NCBI GenBank assembly: GCA_015680685.1
Contig: MNCI01027068.1
Location: 139,652-203,651, forward strand
Length of the DNA: 64,000 bases
Source of the DNA: Gnetum montanum
Lineage: Eukaryota > Streptophyta > Gnetopsida > Gnetales > Gnetaceae
Direction of reading: 5' to 3'
The notes beneath the pieces were generated by a model, which was given only the letters and a program-made list of their open reading frames with translations, was not told the origin of the DNA and searched no databases. The position numbers and the translations under genes are program-made. Numbering within the stretch: position 1 is the stretch's first letter; each line of letters begins with the position of its first letter. This document shows, in pieces, positions 33,100-46,270 of this stretch.

Positions 33100-35860
33100 A
33101 GTTGGAAGGAGGAGATCTAAAAAATTAAGAGTAGTTGTCTATCTATTGAGATATCTTTTATTCTGGCTTACTTGGGCTTGTGGAAAGCCTTCACCTGTTG
33201 GAAGTTGAACAATTGCTTTTTCACTAGACTTTCAAGTTTGTATATGATCATGGACCTAGAAGAAAATATTTCATCAATTATATAAGGCCCCTCTCATAAT
33301 GTCTAGAACTTAGTTCATTAAGGTATGTGTGTGGGGATCAAGTAGAGAACCTTATCTCCCAGTTGAAATTTCTCTTTCTGTATTCTAAGGTCATGTCATT
33401 GTTTGCTGAATGCCTTGTGTATTTCATTCATACATAGGGCTACTAATCAATTTTTTTCTAGCACATTTAGGTTAATAAATCTTTATTTTTATGCTAGACT
33501 TAGGTCAAGATCTAGGTCAGAGTCTATTGAGAGTGTACGAAGCTCGGATTAAATTGGGAGTGTTGGAAGTTTTTCATACACCAACTTGTAGCGAGACTAG
33601 ATAATAGGTTGTTTTCATGTTGAGTGATAGAGCGAAAGGGCATTGTTAAGTTTGGAGCTCCAATCTCTCCTATATTTATTAACAACTCTTATTAGAATCT
33701 TTGGGATCTCCTTGTTAGTAACCTCTTCTTGACCATTGGCTTGGTGGTGATAAGGTTGTTTTAATTGATGTTCAACCCTCAAGCATTGCATGAGTTTTTA
33801 AAAGTAGCACTTATAAAATGGGTTTTTTTGTCAAAAATTAGTGCACATGGCACCCCAAACCTACTCACAACATTTTTTATACAAATCTAGTAGTAGTGGA
33901 TGATGTATAGTCAATGATGGTTGCTATTTCTACCCATTTGGTATAGTAGTCAATAGCTACAATAATATAGGCCTTTCTGTTGGACATAGATGCGATGGAA
34001 TCTATGAAATCTATGCCCCATATGGAAAATGGTTTCAATGCTTAAATCCACTATTGAGGATTCTCCATTTGTGTGGTCATTCCACCATCTCATTGGCAGT
34101 GCTCACAAAATCAGACAAACTAGTAAGCATCCCTAAAGATTATGGGCTAATAGTATCCTACCATTAGGATTTCTATGGTTGTGCTTCTCCCTACATAGTG
34201 GCCTCCACAAGGGCCTTTGTGAGCATCCTAGAGAACATGCAATTGATTAGCATTAAGTATACGTCAACAAACTAGGCCATTGTTGTACACCTTATAAAGA
34301 TGTCCATTGATTTCTGTGAAGTGTTTAGCCTGATGAAAAAACTATTGTTTCTTCTTGTAGTCTAAATCTTGTGGCATCTCCTGAGTGAGAAGATAAGTGA
34401 GGATGCCATCATACCATTTTGGTTTTGTAGACACTTATTCATTTATTACACTAGCAAAGAGTAGTTCATCAGAAAATTAGTTAGAGAGTGGGCTCTCCTT
34501 CTCTTTGCCATCACATTGTAACCAAGACAAGTGATCAACGACCATATTCTTAGTCCTCTTTCGAGCTACCATTATGAGATTGAATTCCTGCAAGATCACC
34601 AACCATCGTATGACATGGAGGTTCATCGTTGGCTTGTTCATGAGGAAGTAGATGGTACTATATTAGTATGCATAAATACTTTATATCCAAGAACATAGTT
34701 CCTAAACTTTTCCAGAGCATGCACCACCATCATTAGTACTTTCTCTATGGTGGTGTAATTCAATTGTGCACCCATAATGCTTCTACTTGCACAATGGATG
34801 TAATATGGATGTTTCTTATTGTTCAACTACATAAGCATGGCTCCAAAGGTGTAATTAGATGCATCTATCATTATATAAAACAATCTAGACTAGCCAGGTG
34901 CTTGTAGAAGTGGAGTCTCTATAAGCTCTTCTTGAGAAATTCATTTTCATATTCTTTGGTCCAAACGAATGAAACATCTTTCTTTGTTAGCTTAACTAAT
35001 GATTTTTCAATCTTAGAGAAATTCGCTATAAATCGTTGGTAGTAGCCAGTGTGTTCAATGAATGATCAAACATCTTTGATGGTTTCTTATTGGTAGGTGA
35101 TTCCTTAGATTACCCTTACTTTTTTAGGGTCTACCTCAATCCCTTCCTGCAAAATTTTGTGTTCTAGTACAATGCCGTATTGGATCATGAGATGGCTCTA
35201 TTTCTAATTTCATGACAAATTTGTTTCCACACATCTTTTGAGTACTTGCTTAAGGTGGTCCAAGGCTTACTGAAATGTAGCACCATAAGTGGAGAAGTCA
35301 TCCATGAAGACTTCCACTCCACTACTAATTTGCTGCTGAGAGATGCTTAAGACTAGACATTGAAAAGTGGTAAGAGCATTACACAGATCAAAAAGCATCT
35401 TGTGATATGCAAAGGTCCCCCAAGGACTCATGAATGTTGTTTTGACCTGATCTTCTAGTGCAATCTAGATTTGGTTATAGCTACTATAACCATCCAAAAA
35501 ACTATAATAGCAATGCCCAAATATGATGTTCAATACCTGATCAAAAAATAGTAATGAAACATGGTCTTTGAATATTTCCATGTTTAATAGCCTGAAGTCG
35601 ATACAAACCCACCATTTACCATCTCTCTTTGGCACTATCATGAGTGGGCTAATCCATTAGCTATCTACAATGGGATAGATGAACCTTACCTTAAGGAGTT
35701 TCTCAATCTTCTCTTTAATGATTTTCTTCAATTTTTCTTTTAACTATCATTGTGGTTGCCTCCTTGGCTTCATGGATAGATTAGTATAAATGTGGTGCTA
35801 ACATATCCATGGATCAATTCCATTAAGTTTATGATATGAGTAGGCTAAAGTTGTTGGCCA
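33100..35860 (-). pseudogene. pol: Ath-3 RT, RNase H and integrase
   Basis: This aligns by eye throughout with Ath-2 pol. RT is about 35860-34990, RNase H about 34990-34490 (YYIHCASRSIMGAQLNYTTIE at 34800) and integrase about 34260-33200. The metal-binding region of integrase and the RT catalytic box are placed by comparison. Stops and indels occur throughout, and the longest open stretch is 62 residues. Confidence 0.82.
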
Positions 35861-36199
35861 TATGTTGATCACTTTTAATAGTTTTTATTTTTTCTTGGGA
35901 GCAAGTTTGGCATTAAGTATGACCAACTTACTATTTTTCAAGAATGCATATTCCAAGCTAGTAGGTAGAGCTTTCAACTCAAGGGGATCTTGTTTGAAAT
36001 TCTTAGGGATCTCCAAATCTTTCCAATTGGTATCATCATTTTCATTATCACAGAGTTGGTGATGAACTTGCTCTAATTCAACCATGCCTATGAAATAAGT
36101 ACATGCCAAGCTCTTAGTAGGTTCCATGCATATTGTGTTATTTTCAGAATTAACGATCAGCCACTAGGTACCCTCTTATTTTGTGGCTGTTATGTACAA

Positions 36200-36740
36200 A
36201 TAACTTTGAATATCTACTTCATGTGTAGAATTCTTGCATATGGAAATAGATGCTCATTTCATGGACTAGAGTTTTTGCACACAATTGCACTCTGTATTGT
36301 TATACATGATTTATGGAACTTACTTCTTCTTGATCTTTCCAAATGCATTTTTCTAGACATCTACAGGGAAAGGACACTGATGCCTATTATTGCATCAATA
36401 GTGCTTAGCCATGTCCTTCCCATAATTATTATGAAGTTCCCTTTGCAATTCTCAACCTTAATTACTAAAATATTGACAGGATAAGACCACCTACAAATAG
36501 TAGTCACAATTTCTTCTACTAGTTTCAATGGAATAGTAATAGATTGATCTACCAATTCTAATCAAACATTGCTCTTCTTGAGAGGTGGCAAGTTCTAAGC
36601 AATATACATATCATGAGAAATAGAGTTAACATTGGAAACTAAATTAAGAAGTAGGATCAGCTAATTTTCTAGGAAGTTTGGTAGCCCAAATCCAATCAAA
36701 TACAACATGAGTGAGCATAATAGTATGGATTTTGGATTAC
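36200..36740 (-). pseudogene. pol: Ath-3 aspartic protease
   Basis: Recognised from IPLKLVEEIVTTICRWSYP and IIMGRTWLSTIDA (36540-36380). The sequence around the DLG loop (about 36640) is damaged. The protease-RT linker is at 35885-36127. Confidence 0.75.
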
Positions 36741-39219
36741 ATTTGGTTTAAAGGATTTTCAATGGAACAGTTTGTAGAGGATGAGGAAAGAGTAGGATGA
36801 CCAACTACCTAAGTTAATGAGGGCTTAGTAGGGGTAATGGGTTAGAAGAATGGTCTTTTACTAGCATGAGGTTCTAAAGCACTCAGTTGATGAATTGATT
36901 ATAGATTGATGACCCTTGTGATACTGTGTTACTACAATTTAGCTAAAGGTTCACCTTGCATAGATGGATTAGGCCATAGCTGTGTTGAGGTTGTAGGAAC
37001 AGGCGCCAAAATAGGAGGAGGATAAGGATAGAATGTGGTATCCCTCCTAAAATATGGAGAATGAGCTCTATAGTATTCAAGAGGGTAGTACTAATGTTGG
37101 AAAGGAGAAACATGACTAGAAGAGTCACATGAAGACAGGGGTTGCTAAATGTAATACCCATATGGATCCACTTGTCTGTAAGGGTACTACTACCTTGGCG
37201 GTGGCAACAACCATGACTGTGGGTGTTACCACTATTGATACTACTCGTACGATTGTGGTGGAGTTCCACTTGGATAATATTATTGTTGCTGATGGAACTA
37301 CTTGGAATTGCCTTAAGGATAAGATAATATTTTTGGTGTTTGTCTTTCTGCTAGTCATGGATATAGAGCATACATCCGAGACTCCTATAAGTGTGACATG
37401 ATGGGGCAACATCCTTTAGAATGTTCATATTGGTAGATGTCACACCCATCATCATCACCTGATTTATTTTTTGCAACTTCCTCTACTACAGTAATCTTTT
37501 CCTTACGTCTTTGATTAGCACATTTAGCTTTCTTTCACCTCTTATGGTCACCATCACTACCTTGTTCTTTGGACAACTTGAAATTTGTTATTCATAGAGT
37601 CCCATAACTGATCTACCTTAGCTGAAATTTTAGAGGTAAATTTTTGAATTGGCAAGGTTTTCTAGTTCACAACCTCATTAAGTGATGATTCCTCCTCACT
37701 GTCACCAAATTGGACCTTCCTCTTGGAAATGGAAAGATCTTAGTTGTATTCTTCTACACTTTCGCATTTCCTTAATTCCCCTTATTTTTTTGCTACCTAC
37801 TCAATCAACCTTTAGATCTGATGGACACTTAATTCTAACAGTCTTCCTTGGGAGTAGATCCCAAGAGTTCTTCTTATTTCAGATCGAAGCCCATCTATGA
37901 TGTGGAAAAGTTATTCTTGCTAAGAGTAACCATGGACAAGGCATTGGTGTAATAAGAAATCATATTTGCCCATGGTGACATCCAAGGACTCATGTGTTTC
38001 TTGTTTCCAACCTTGGATCTACCTTCTTAGATTGGACACTTGGGAGTATGTTTGATACTTATCATTGAATAGTTCGAGCATCATGCTCCATCTATGGATT
38101 GATTCCATCTCCAAGGATTGATACTAGCATTTTGCTTCTTTGATGAGTGCCTTGGGAAACAACTTAAGCTTTTGCCAGTTGTTTTCTATAATTTGCAAGG
38201 CATAGGAATTGTGAAAAGCCTAAAGATGGTTCTACAAATTTGAGTTGTATGCCCCTTTGAACTTGGGAATACTATTCATGTCTAGCCTCTTGATTCAACT
38301 ATCCTTTATGTGCCTTGTAATAATTCTTACTACCTCTGCGATGTTTAGCATGCTTTGGGTAGAGAGAAAAGGCTCATCATAGCCATGATCTTGGTGCCTA
38401 TGATGCCCTCTACAACCCCTTCATTTGGGATAATGAGCCTCTCTTGAGTGCTTGTGCCCTGGATATTGATTTTCCCAATAGTCCCTATGATCATCTCGAT
38501 CTCATTGATTACCTCCATCATAATCGCATCTCGTATGGTTACACTCAGAGCCAGAAGAGGAAGAAGAGGATGGCGAAGGTAAAGAGGGAGAACAAGCATC
38601 ATCACAGTGCCTACCACCTCCTCATCAATGATCACAACCATGATCATGATCATGCTATTTTCCCACATCCCTACCATGACTCTCCTCCTTGGATCCCCCT
38701 TTGTCATGAGATTTATTTTAGCCAAAACTAGGATTATGGATCATTGACTAGAAGTTCTAATTTTGACTTTCTTAACCAAAGTCAAAGAGAGGAGTCTCTC
38801 TATATGGAAAACCCCCATAGAAGGATTCTCCACCATCTTTTTTGGTACATCAGGAATGGGAAATCATTAGACCACTTCTCCTTCATAAATTTGTAATGCT
38901 ACTATAGTTGTCGATCGCTCAAATATTGTGCATCAGTGGGATGATAATCCATTACATCACTATCCTACATAACATGTTCAACATGAAGCCCTTGGATGCC
39001 CAACCATATAAGATTTTGTTAGATCATCATAAGAATGGATTGATCATGTTATGTTGCACTCCATGTTTTACCACTACAGTAGTTCATCCTAATGTAGAAG
39101 AAGGTGAAATTGAGTACATACTCATCAAGATGAGCATATACCACTCTATATTACTAGGGCACCTCTTGATTTACTCCATTAAACTTGGGTAGAGAATCAC
39201 TCTGGTGAGAAGAAAACAT
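36741..39219 (-). pseudogene. gag: Ath-3 gag
   Basis: Starts at the ATG near 39219, the MFSS-type start, 140 bases after the PBS. It includes the Gag core (near 38290-38090), a His/Asp-rich tract (38725-38345 in a shifted frame), and the knuckle-like C-x-I-x-Q-Y-x-H-x-K-x-C segment near 37430. Broken throughout. Confidence 0.75.
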
Positions 39220-39361
39220 CTTGTATTAGAAGACAAGAAATGAAATTGTTTTCTTATAGTTGTTGTAGTTATTTTGATATATGATATGACCTTAGGGTTT
39301 TTTCCAATGATGTTAAATAAATTTTCACTAAATCCTAGATAGCACATGTAATAAACAAAAG

Positions 39362-39381
39362 ATCCTTAGCAATGGCACCAA
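39362..39381 (-). other. Primer-binding site of Ath-3
   Basis: The minus strand reads TTGGTGCCATTGCTAAGGAT at the LTR end, a decayed tRNA-Asp-type site. Confidence 0.8.
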
Positions 39382-40304
39382 TGATAAGCGATGAGTATAT
39401 CCTCCACCCAACCATACAAATTATAAGCATTCATGTGGAATTCGATTAAATTCTATAGAACTTAAGTTCCCACATACACTAGTTCTAGGAAGTGAAATCT
39501 AATGGTCATGATTGTTGTCTTTCCAACTACACTTGTGAAGCTTAATTGTATGGTTAAGTGTAATTAACATACATGATTTTAGTATTTTATATTTTATTTT
39601 CCTACAATTAACAATAATTTGAAACTTAATTTATGAACCAATTTAACTAATCTTATCACTAATTAATAACTAACTATCCTAACATAAGCATCTGGTCTCA
39701 CCTTTTGTACACATCCTAATTGCATACAACACTATTGGGTTACCAAGCGTTAAGTGTTGCTAGGATCACCAAGTGCTATATGTTATGCTTGAAGCAATTG
39801 TACTTATGTGTTTAATCTATTTATCTTAATTAATTAATCAATTAAAGTCTATGTTATCTTAATTAATTGCATAATTAATGAAAATAGTAAATGCAGAAAT
39901 AAATCATTAATCTATTCCAAGAGCTACAAGGTTTGATCAAAAGGCTCATCTTTATTACTGTTTACACTAGTGTGCTCAAGTACATCAATGCATGAATAAA
40001 GATCTATGCACTTTTTAACTCCTATTATAAGCACTTAGAAAAACATTCTAACTCTCAAATGACAAAGCTACAAGAGCTCTGCTACAACTATGATAAGACA
40101 TCCCTAAACACAGCTCATGAATGCATATTTATAGACTTTTATTATGGAGCTGCGTTGACAAGGCCTTATAAATGTAGTAAATACTACATCAACATGGTGC
40201 CATTGATGGGGCAACACCACATCGACAAGGCCACATCGATAGGGACTTGTCAATGAGGCCACATCGACGGGGGCTTGTCGATGCAACACTTTAATGCTTT
40301 ATCA
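39382..40304 (-). repeat. 5' LTR of Ath-3
   Basis: Ends TGATAAGCGATGAG and GCTTTATCA. TATA box at 40126-40133 (minus). The U3 block 40134-40304 has repeated ACATCGA motifs (40219, 40233, 40261) and an inverted GTCGATG (from 40277). Confidence 0.85.
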
Positions 40305-40740
40305 CCTACTATGATTAGAAGAATTCTACCTCAACATAAAGTTAAAGATGAACACAAAGCTTATAATTTAGTTGAAGATTTAGAAATATTTAAAGCCAAT
40401 ATTTTAATATATGATCTTTTACTCCTTAACAAAATGAAAGATGTGAGTCAAAAGATAGTTCATACACTTGAAACCAACAAAGAAAAATATCCAATAACTA
40501 AAAAACAAGTTCACATTGCGAAAATTCCTAATGCTTTATCAATACAAAACTCAAGAAATTTCATGTTAAACAAGAAAGATCAACCTCCTTTTCTAGAAAC
40601 CTTAATTATTTTAGGTAATACATTTCATAATTTCTTAATACACGCTAGTGCAACTATTAGTGTCATGTTGTTACGTTCATATCTCACTTGTAAAATGCTA
40701 CAAGTATCTAATAGTTGTTATAAGTGCTTTTACAAGTGAG
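40305..40740 (+). pseudogene. pol: Tat-B gag-protease region
   Basis: The sequence resumes Tat-B after Ath-3. YNLVEDLEIFKANI resembles the Tat segment before the protease, and IHASATISVM aligns with the D-x-G-A-S-x-x-V-M active-site loop, with Asp replaced by His. An open frame of about 140 residues remains to 40739, although its first residues belong to the Ath-3 LTR. 40741-41088 shows no conserved motif. Confidence 0.6.
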
Positions 40741-41360
40741 AAGTGTTATACAACTTGATGGATCGAATGTGCCTATGGTGGGATCATTAAAAATAGTGAA
40801 AGTGGAATGAAAATAATACCCTACTTTCACATGTTATACAAATATTCTAGTAGTAGATATGTAATCCACTTATGATGTGATTCTACCAAGGAATTTTGAA
40901 GCCTAGTTTAGGGGATTCTTTAGATTACATTTTTTATAATTATTAATTCCTATTGAATAAATTTAAATATGTTTTTATACTTAGAGAACCTTTTTATAAA
41001 CATGTAATAACAATTTTCAATCAAAAAAATCAATCCTTGGAAAAGGGTTATTAAAGTTGAACTTAGCGAGTAGGTTCTAAATGATAATGTGAGTAAAATC
41101 CCAGAAATAAATTCATTTACTCATACATATTTTTCCCAATATTATCAAACTTTTAGAGAATTTGAGGAAATTTATGAGGATACCTTATCTTATCATCAAC
41201 ATAATGGGAAAATGTTTCATTTTAAGGATCCACCACCATTAGAAAAGCACAAAGATATAAATGAGATTTTAATCATTATAACATTAGAAGGTGAGTCAAA
41301 TTTTGATGATGATCATTGTTACATTGACGAATGGCTAATTTTTCAGATTTTACTACCTTA

Positions 41361-41775
41361 AACACTTGGATATTAAGAGTGGATGGTGCCTCATGCAAGA
41401 AAAGATGTGCAGCTAGAATAATGCTAATACCTCCTAGTGAAGCTTCTCTTCCAAGAAATCCATCAATTTCACATAACTAATAACCAAAAACATGGTTGAG
41501 TATGAAGCACTTAAACATGGGATCAACCTAGCTCAATATTATGACTTATCCAAACTCAAGATTTATAGTGGCTCTTAACTGATAGTAAATCAAATTAATG
41601 GAATTTTTGTTAATAAAGATTCTACCATGAAAGCATATAAAGCTTACATCCTTGAGATTTTTAAGGAATTTGATCACAAATCCATTGAACATGTTCTTAA
41701 AAGAGAAAATTATGTTACTAATGTATTAGCTCAAATGGCCACTACTTTACATGTCCCCTTTCAACACAATTCTTG
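41361..41775 (+). pseudogene. pol: Archaeal-type RNase H domain of Tat-B, placed before RT
   Basis: WILRVDGASCKKRCAARI, MVEYEALKHGINLAQYYDL, LKIYSGS, LIVNQINGIFVNKDS and IEHVLKRENYVTNVLA follow the order of the second RNase H (aRH) of Tat elements. Catalytic Asp in VDGA and Glu in VEYEA are kept; the Asp of the Y-G-D-S motif and the last Asp (A-D, here T-N) are lost. Two stops break it. A linker of about 110 residues follows and then RT entry sequence, so the domain precedes RT. Confidence 0.8.
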
Positions 41776-42109
41776 GGATTCTAAAATTATCATTGAAAAG
41801 GTTAAGACATATTTTGTTTCAAATAATATTATTTCATTCCAAGTTTTTAACATTGATAATCATATTTATGATCTTTTATTTTTTGAAGGTAAATTTAGTG
41901 ATGAATGTTTTAAAGTTTCTCAAATTAATGAAGTAGCTATGTTAAAGGATGTCATATTTTTAAATGAAATCTCTCCCAAAGCAGCAACCAAAGAAGCTTT
42001 GTTTGATAATCTATATACCAAGTCTAAAAAAATATTTAAAAATACTAATTGGAAAACTCTAGTTGAAACAGAAATTTTTCAAATTCAAAACAAAGGACAA
42101 TAGTATCCT

Positions 42110-42320
42110 ATTAAAGTATGAGCTCACTTACATGTAGATGAAAAACAAAACTTGATTGAATTGTTACATGCATATAATGATAGTTTAGCTTGGACTTATG
42201 AGGATCTTAAAACTTTTAATCCTCTCATGATGACATGTACTATACCTTTTAAATTCGAAACAAAATCATTTAGATAAAAACTTAAACCTGTTATCCCCAA
42301 GATTAAAAATTTGATGAAGA
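42110..42320 (+). pseudogene. pol: Tat-B start of reverse transcriptase (truncated by gap)
   Basis: LAWTYEDLKTFNP, CTIPFKFETKSFR and KLKPVIPKI correspond to the conserved entry into Ty3/gypsy RT (AW-Y-DL, IPL, KPFRQKLR-like). One stop is visible. The rest is hidden in the assembly gap, and the DD box is not seen. Confidence 0.75.
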
Positions 42321-42353
42321 NNNNNNNNNNNNNNNNNNNNNNNNNNNNNNNNN
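42321..42353. other. Assembly gap (33 N)
   Basis: The run of N separates Tat-B RT from a 5'-truncated Ath-4 LTR. The true gap must be larger, because it has to contain the start of the Ath-4 LTR including its U3 and TATA box. Confidence 0.9.
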
Positions 42354-43097
42354 CTTGGGCACACGGTTTGGGCATATGTGTTGTCATAGCATAGCAGAGC
42401 TCTTGCAGTTTCTTTTCTCCAAAGCTAGAATATTTTCCAAGGTACTTGCAACAAAAGTCATTCAGTGTATGAATCGTTATGTGTGCACTGTTGTACCTGA
42501 GCACAATAGTGTGTGCAACAATAAACTGATAAATCTTATAGCACCTTGGCTAGATTAATTTTTTTATTTATGCATTTAATGTTTTATGAAATTTCATTTA
42601 ATGCTTCCAAGTAATTAAGCTAAAGTAAGTTAAGATAAGTTAGCTAAGTTAAATAGCAGCTAATTAAGCACATAAGTATGGTTGCTTTGAGCATGCACAT
42701 GACACTTGGTAATATTAGCAATGCTTAACATTTGGTAACCCAGTAGTGTTGTGTGTGTTCAGGATATGTACGGAAAGTGAGATTGGACGCTTATGTTAGG
42801 ATTGTTAGTTATTAATTAGCAATTAGATTAGTTAAATTGGTTCATAAATTGAGTTTCAACTTATTATTAATCATAGATGAATAAAATATAAAATAATAAA
42901 AATCATTTGCCTCAATTACACTTAACCATACAAGTAAGCTCCACTAGTGTAGTTGAGAAGACAATAATAATCACAATTAGATTTCACATCCTAGAACTAG
43001 CATACTTAGGAACTTAAGGTCTATGGAATTTGATCAGATTGTGCATGAATGCTTGTAATTCATATGGTTGGGCATAAGGGATAATCATCACTTATCA
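42354..43097 (+). repeat. 5' LTR of Ath-4 (5' end lost in gap)
   Basis: Contains the shared R/U5 sequence, TTGGTAACCCAGTAGTGTTG-like, and ends CACTTATCA before the PBS. The U3 and TATA box are missing. Confidence 0.85.
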
Positions 43098-43117
43098 TTA
43101 GTGCCATTGCTAGGGAC
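43098..43117 (+). other. Primer-binding site of Ath-4
   Basis: TTAGTGCCATTGCTAGGGAC, a decayed tRNA-Asp-type site next to the LTR end. Confidence 0.8.
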
Positions 43118-43260
43118 CTTTTGTTTGTTATGTGTGCTTTCTAGGACTTAGTGAAAAATTATTTAACATTATTGGAATGAACCCTGAAGTCATATCATAA
43201 ATCAAAATAACTACAACAATTATAAGGAAGCACATTGCATTTTTTGTCTTCTAATATAAT

Positions 43261-45750
43261 ATGTCTTCTTCTTACAGGTGTGGTTCTTTGCACAAGTCTA
43301 ACGAAGCAAATTAGTAGGTGCCCTAACAATGCTAAGTGATATATGCTCATCCTAACGAGTATGTACCCTATTTCACCTTTGTCCTCCACTAGGATGAACT
43401 ACTGTGATGGCAGGACATGGAGGGAAAATTATGTTGTCACCTGATCAATCCATTCTTGCAATCCTCCAATAAAATCTTGTGTGGTTGGGCATCCAAGGAC
43501 TTCATGCTGAATATGTTATATAGGATATCAACACTAGGGATTATCATCCCATTGATGCACAATGCTTGAGGGATTGATAGCTAGAGCAACACTATGAATC
43601 TACAAAGGGAAAGTGGTCCAATGATTCCTCTTTCCTGATGTATCAAAGAGATGATGGAGAATCCTTTTTTGGGGGGTTTTCCATACAAAGAGACTCCTCT
43701 CCTTGACTTTCGTGAAGGAGTTTAAAACTAGAACTTATAGTCCATGATACATAATCATGGTTCTAGTAGGAATGGATCCCATGAAAAAGGAGGGTCCAAG
43801 GAGGAGATTCATGGCAAGGATGTAGGTAAGTAGCATGATCATGATCATCGCCATGAGTACTAAATAGGGGATGGCAGGCACTATGATGGTGCTAGTCCTC
43901 CTTCCTCTTCACCTTCATTGTTATGTTCTTCCTCTTCTAGCTCTGAGCGTAATTGCAAGGGATGCAATCATGATGGAGGTGATCAACAGAACCAAGATGA
44001 TTATAGGGATCATTGGGCAAGTTAAGATTTTGGGCACAGGCATTCAAGAGAGGTCCATCACCATGAATGAAGGGATAGTAGAGGACATCATAGGTACTAG
44101 GATCATGGCTACAATGAGCCTTTCCTCGTTACCCAAATTATGCTAAACATCATAGAGGTAGTAAGAATTCCAATAAGGCACATGAAAGATAGCTAGATCA
44201 AGAGGCTAGACATGAACAACATCCCTAAGTTTAAAGGGGAATATACTTAGGTTTGTAGAACCATCTTTTGGCCTTTAATGATGCATGTGCATTGAAAATT
44301 ATAGAAAATGACTAAGAAAAGATTAAGTTATTTCTCAAGACACTCATAAAAGAAGCAAAAAGTTGGTACTAATCCCTAGAATTGGAACCCATCAAATAGT
44401 AGAGTACAATACTCGAATTATTCAATGACAAATATCAAACATATTCTTGAGTGTCCAACTTTAGGAGGTAGATCCAATGATGGAAATAGGGGACACATGA
44501 ACCTTTGGATGCCACCATGGGCTAATATTATTCTCTATTTCACAGATGTCTTGGCCATGGTTATTCTCAATAGGAGGAACTTCACCATATCATAGATGGG
44601 GTCTAATCAGAAATGAGAGGAACTCTTAGAGTTTATGCCCAAGGGCGATTATTAGAGTTAAGGGCCCATAAGATCCAAAGGTTGATTGTGCAAGTAGCAA
44701 AGAAAGAAGGATAGTTGAGAAAATAGGAAAGTGCAGAAGAATACAACTGAGATCCTTCTATTTGGAAGAGGAAGGTCCAATTCTATGACAGTGAGAAGGA
44801 ATTATTACTTGATGAGATCATGAACTAGAAAAGCTTACCAATTCAAAAATTTACCTATGAAATTTTAGCTAAGGTAGATCAGTTATGGAACTCTATGGAT
44901 AGAAAATTTCAAGCTATCTTGAAAATTATTAAAGAGTCCAAAGAACAAGGTAGTGATCATGACCGTAGGAGGTGAAAGGAAGCTAAATGTGCCAATCAAA
45001 GGAGTAAGGGAAAGATTGCTATAGTAGAGAAAGTTGTGGATACTAAATCAAATGATGATTGTGGATGTGACATCTACTAATATGAACATCCTAAGGGATG
45101 TTATCCCATTGTGTCACACTTATAAGAGTCTAGGGTATATGTGCTAACTCAATGACTAGTAGAAAGAAAAACACCCAGAAGATTACCTTAGCTTCAAGGA
45201 AATCCCAAGTAGTTCCACAATCATACAAGTAGTATCAATAGTGGCACCACCCACAGTCATGAGGGATGCCACCACTAAGGTAGTAGTATCCTTACATGTA
45301 GCTAGATCCATATGGGTATTACATTAAACAACCTGTATCTCTACATGACTCTTCTAGTCATGTTTCTCCTTTCCAACATCATCACTACCCTCTAGAATAC
45401 TATAGAGCACATTCTCCACATTCTAGGAGGTATACCACATTCTATCCTTATCCTCCTTCTATTTCTACACCTATTCCTCCATCCTTCCTCGACCCTTAAC
45501 GTAGCTACCACCTACTCCATCCATGTAAGGTGAACTTCCAACCCAATCATAGCAATGCAATGCTACCAGGGCTATTAATCTATAATTGATTCATCAACCA
45601 AGTGGCTCAAAACCTCATGTTTGTAAAAGATCATTATTCTAATCCAATAGCCATACTAAGCCACCACAGAATTAGGCTACTGGTCATCCTACTCCTACCT
45701 CATCCTCTGTAAGACATTCCATCAGGTCCCCTTCAAATCAAATACCAGCT
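43261..45750 (+). pseudogene. gag: Ath-4 gag
   Basis: Starts with ATGTCTTCTTCTT as in related elements. Landmarks are the DMNNIPKFKGEY-like Gag core near 44210, a helical segment with an EPLDA-like motif near 44500, and the knuckle-like CDIY-YEHPKGCYP near 45060-45110, then a Tyr/Pro-rich tract. Stops and frameshifts leave only short open stretches. Confidence 0.75.
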
Positions 45751-45759
45751 AGAATCCAT

Positions 45760-46270
45760 ACTTTTATGCTTACTCATGCCATATCTGATTAGATCCAAGA
45801 TGGTATCCTTCCTAAAAAATTAGCTAATCATTAGATCCCTCTTATTTATTTACAATTGTTAGGAATGAATCATGTAAAGCTCTTCTTGATTCAAGTTCTG
45901 GTGTGAACTTGATTTCTCATGTGATTTACATTGCCTAGAACCTACCACCTCTTAAGAAGAGTAATACCTGATTAGAATTGGTAGACTAGTCCATTACTAT
46001 TCCATTGCGATTGGTAGAATACATTGTACCTACTATTTATGGGTGGTCTTAACCTACTAATTTCTTAGTGATCAACGTTAAGAATTGCAAAGGTAACTTC
46101 CCAATCATTATGAAAAGGTTATGGCTAAGCACTATCAATGAAGGAATGGGAATCAAAGATCTTTCCTTGGGAATATCTAAGGAAAATGTATTTTGGAAGA
46201 TCAAGAAGAAGAGGGTTCCATGCATCATGTACAGTGATATAGGGTGCAATTATGTGAAGAAACTCTAGCC
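45760..46270 (+). pseudogene. pol: Ath-4 aspartic protease
   Basis: ALLDSSSGVNLIS near 45880 is a decayed DLGS loop. NCKGNFPIIMKRLWLSTIN at 46080-46140 is the IMGRAWLST region with Gly-Arg changed to Lys-Arg. The RT linker follows to 46740. Confidence 0.75.

Larger units (their letters stand above)
27010..40304 (-). mobile_element. Ath-3: Athila-type element (13.3 kb) with an extra gene, inserted in Tat-B
   Basis: LTRs at 27010-27904 and 39382-40304 both have TGAT...ATCA ends. On the minus strand: 5' LTR, PBS, gag, protease, RT, RNase H, integrase, 3' UTR, an additional coiled-coil gene, 3' LTR. It is about 4 kb longer than Ath-2, mostly because of the extra gene. Flanks are CCATT (left) and CCTAC (right), so the target duplication is not clear. 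Tat-B coding sequence resumes right after 40304. Confidence 0.88.

Noticed and set aside
27005-40309. ATGG-type target duplication for Ath-3
   Set aside because: The left flank CCATT fits the pattern, but the right flank CCTAC matches only two of five bases, so no duplication can be claimed.
42196-42504. Minus-strand frame of about 100 residues across the N gap
   Set aside because: It bridges N bases and joins Tat-B RT sequence to an unrelated LTR.
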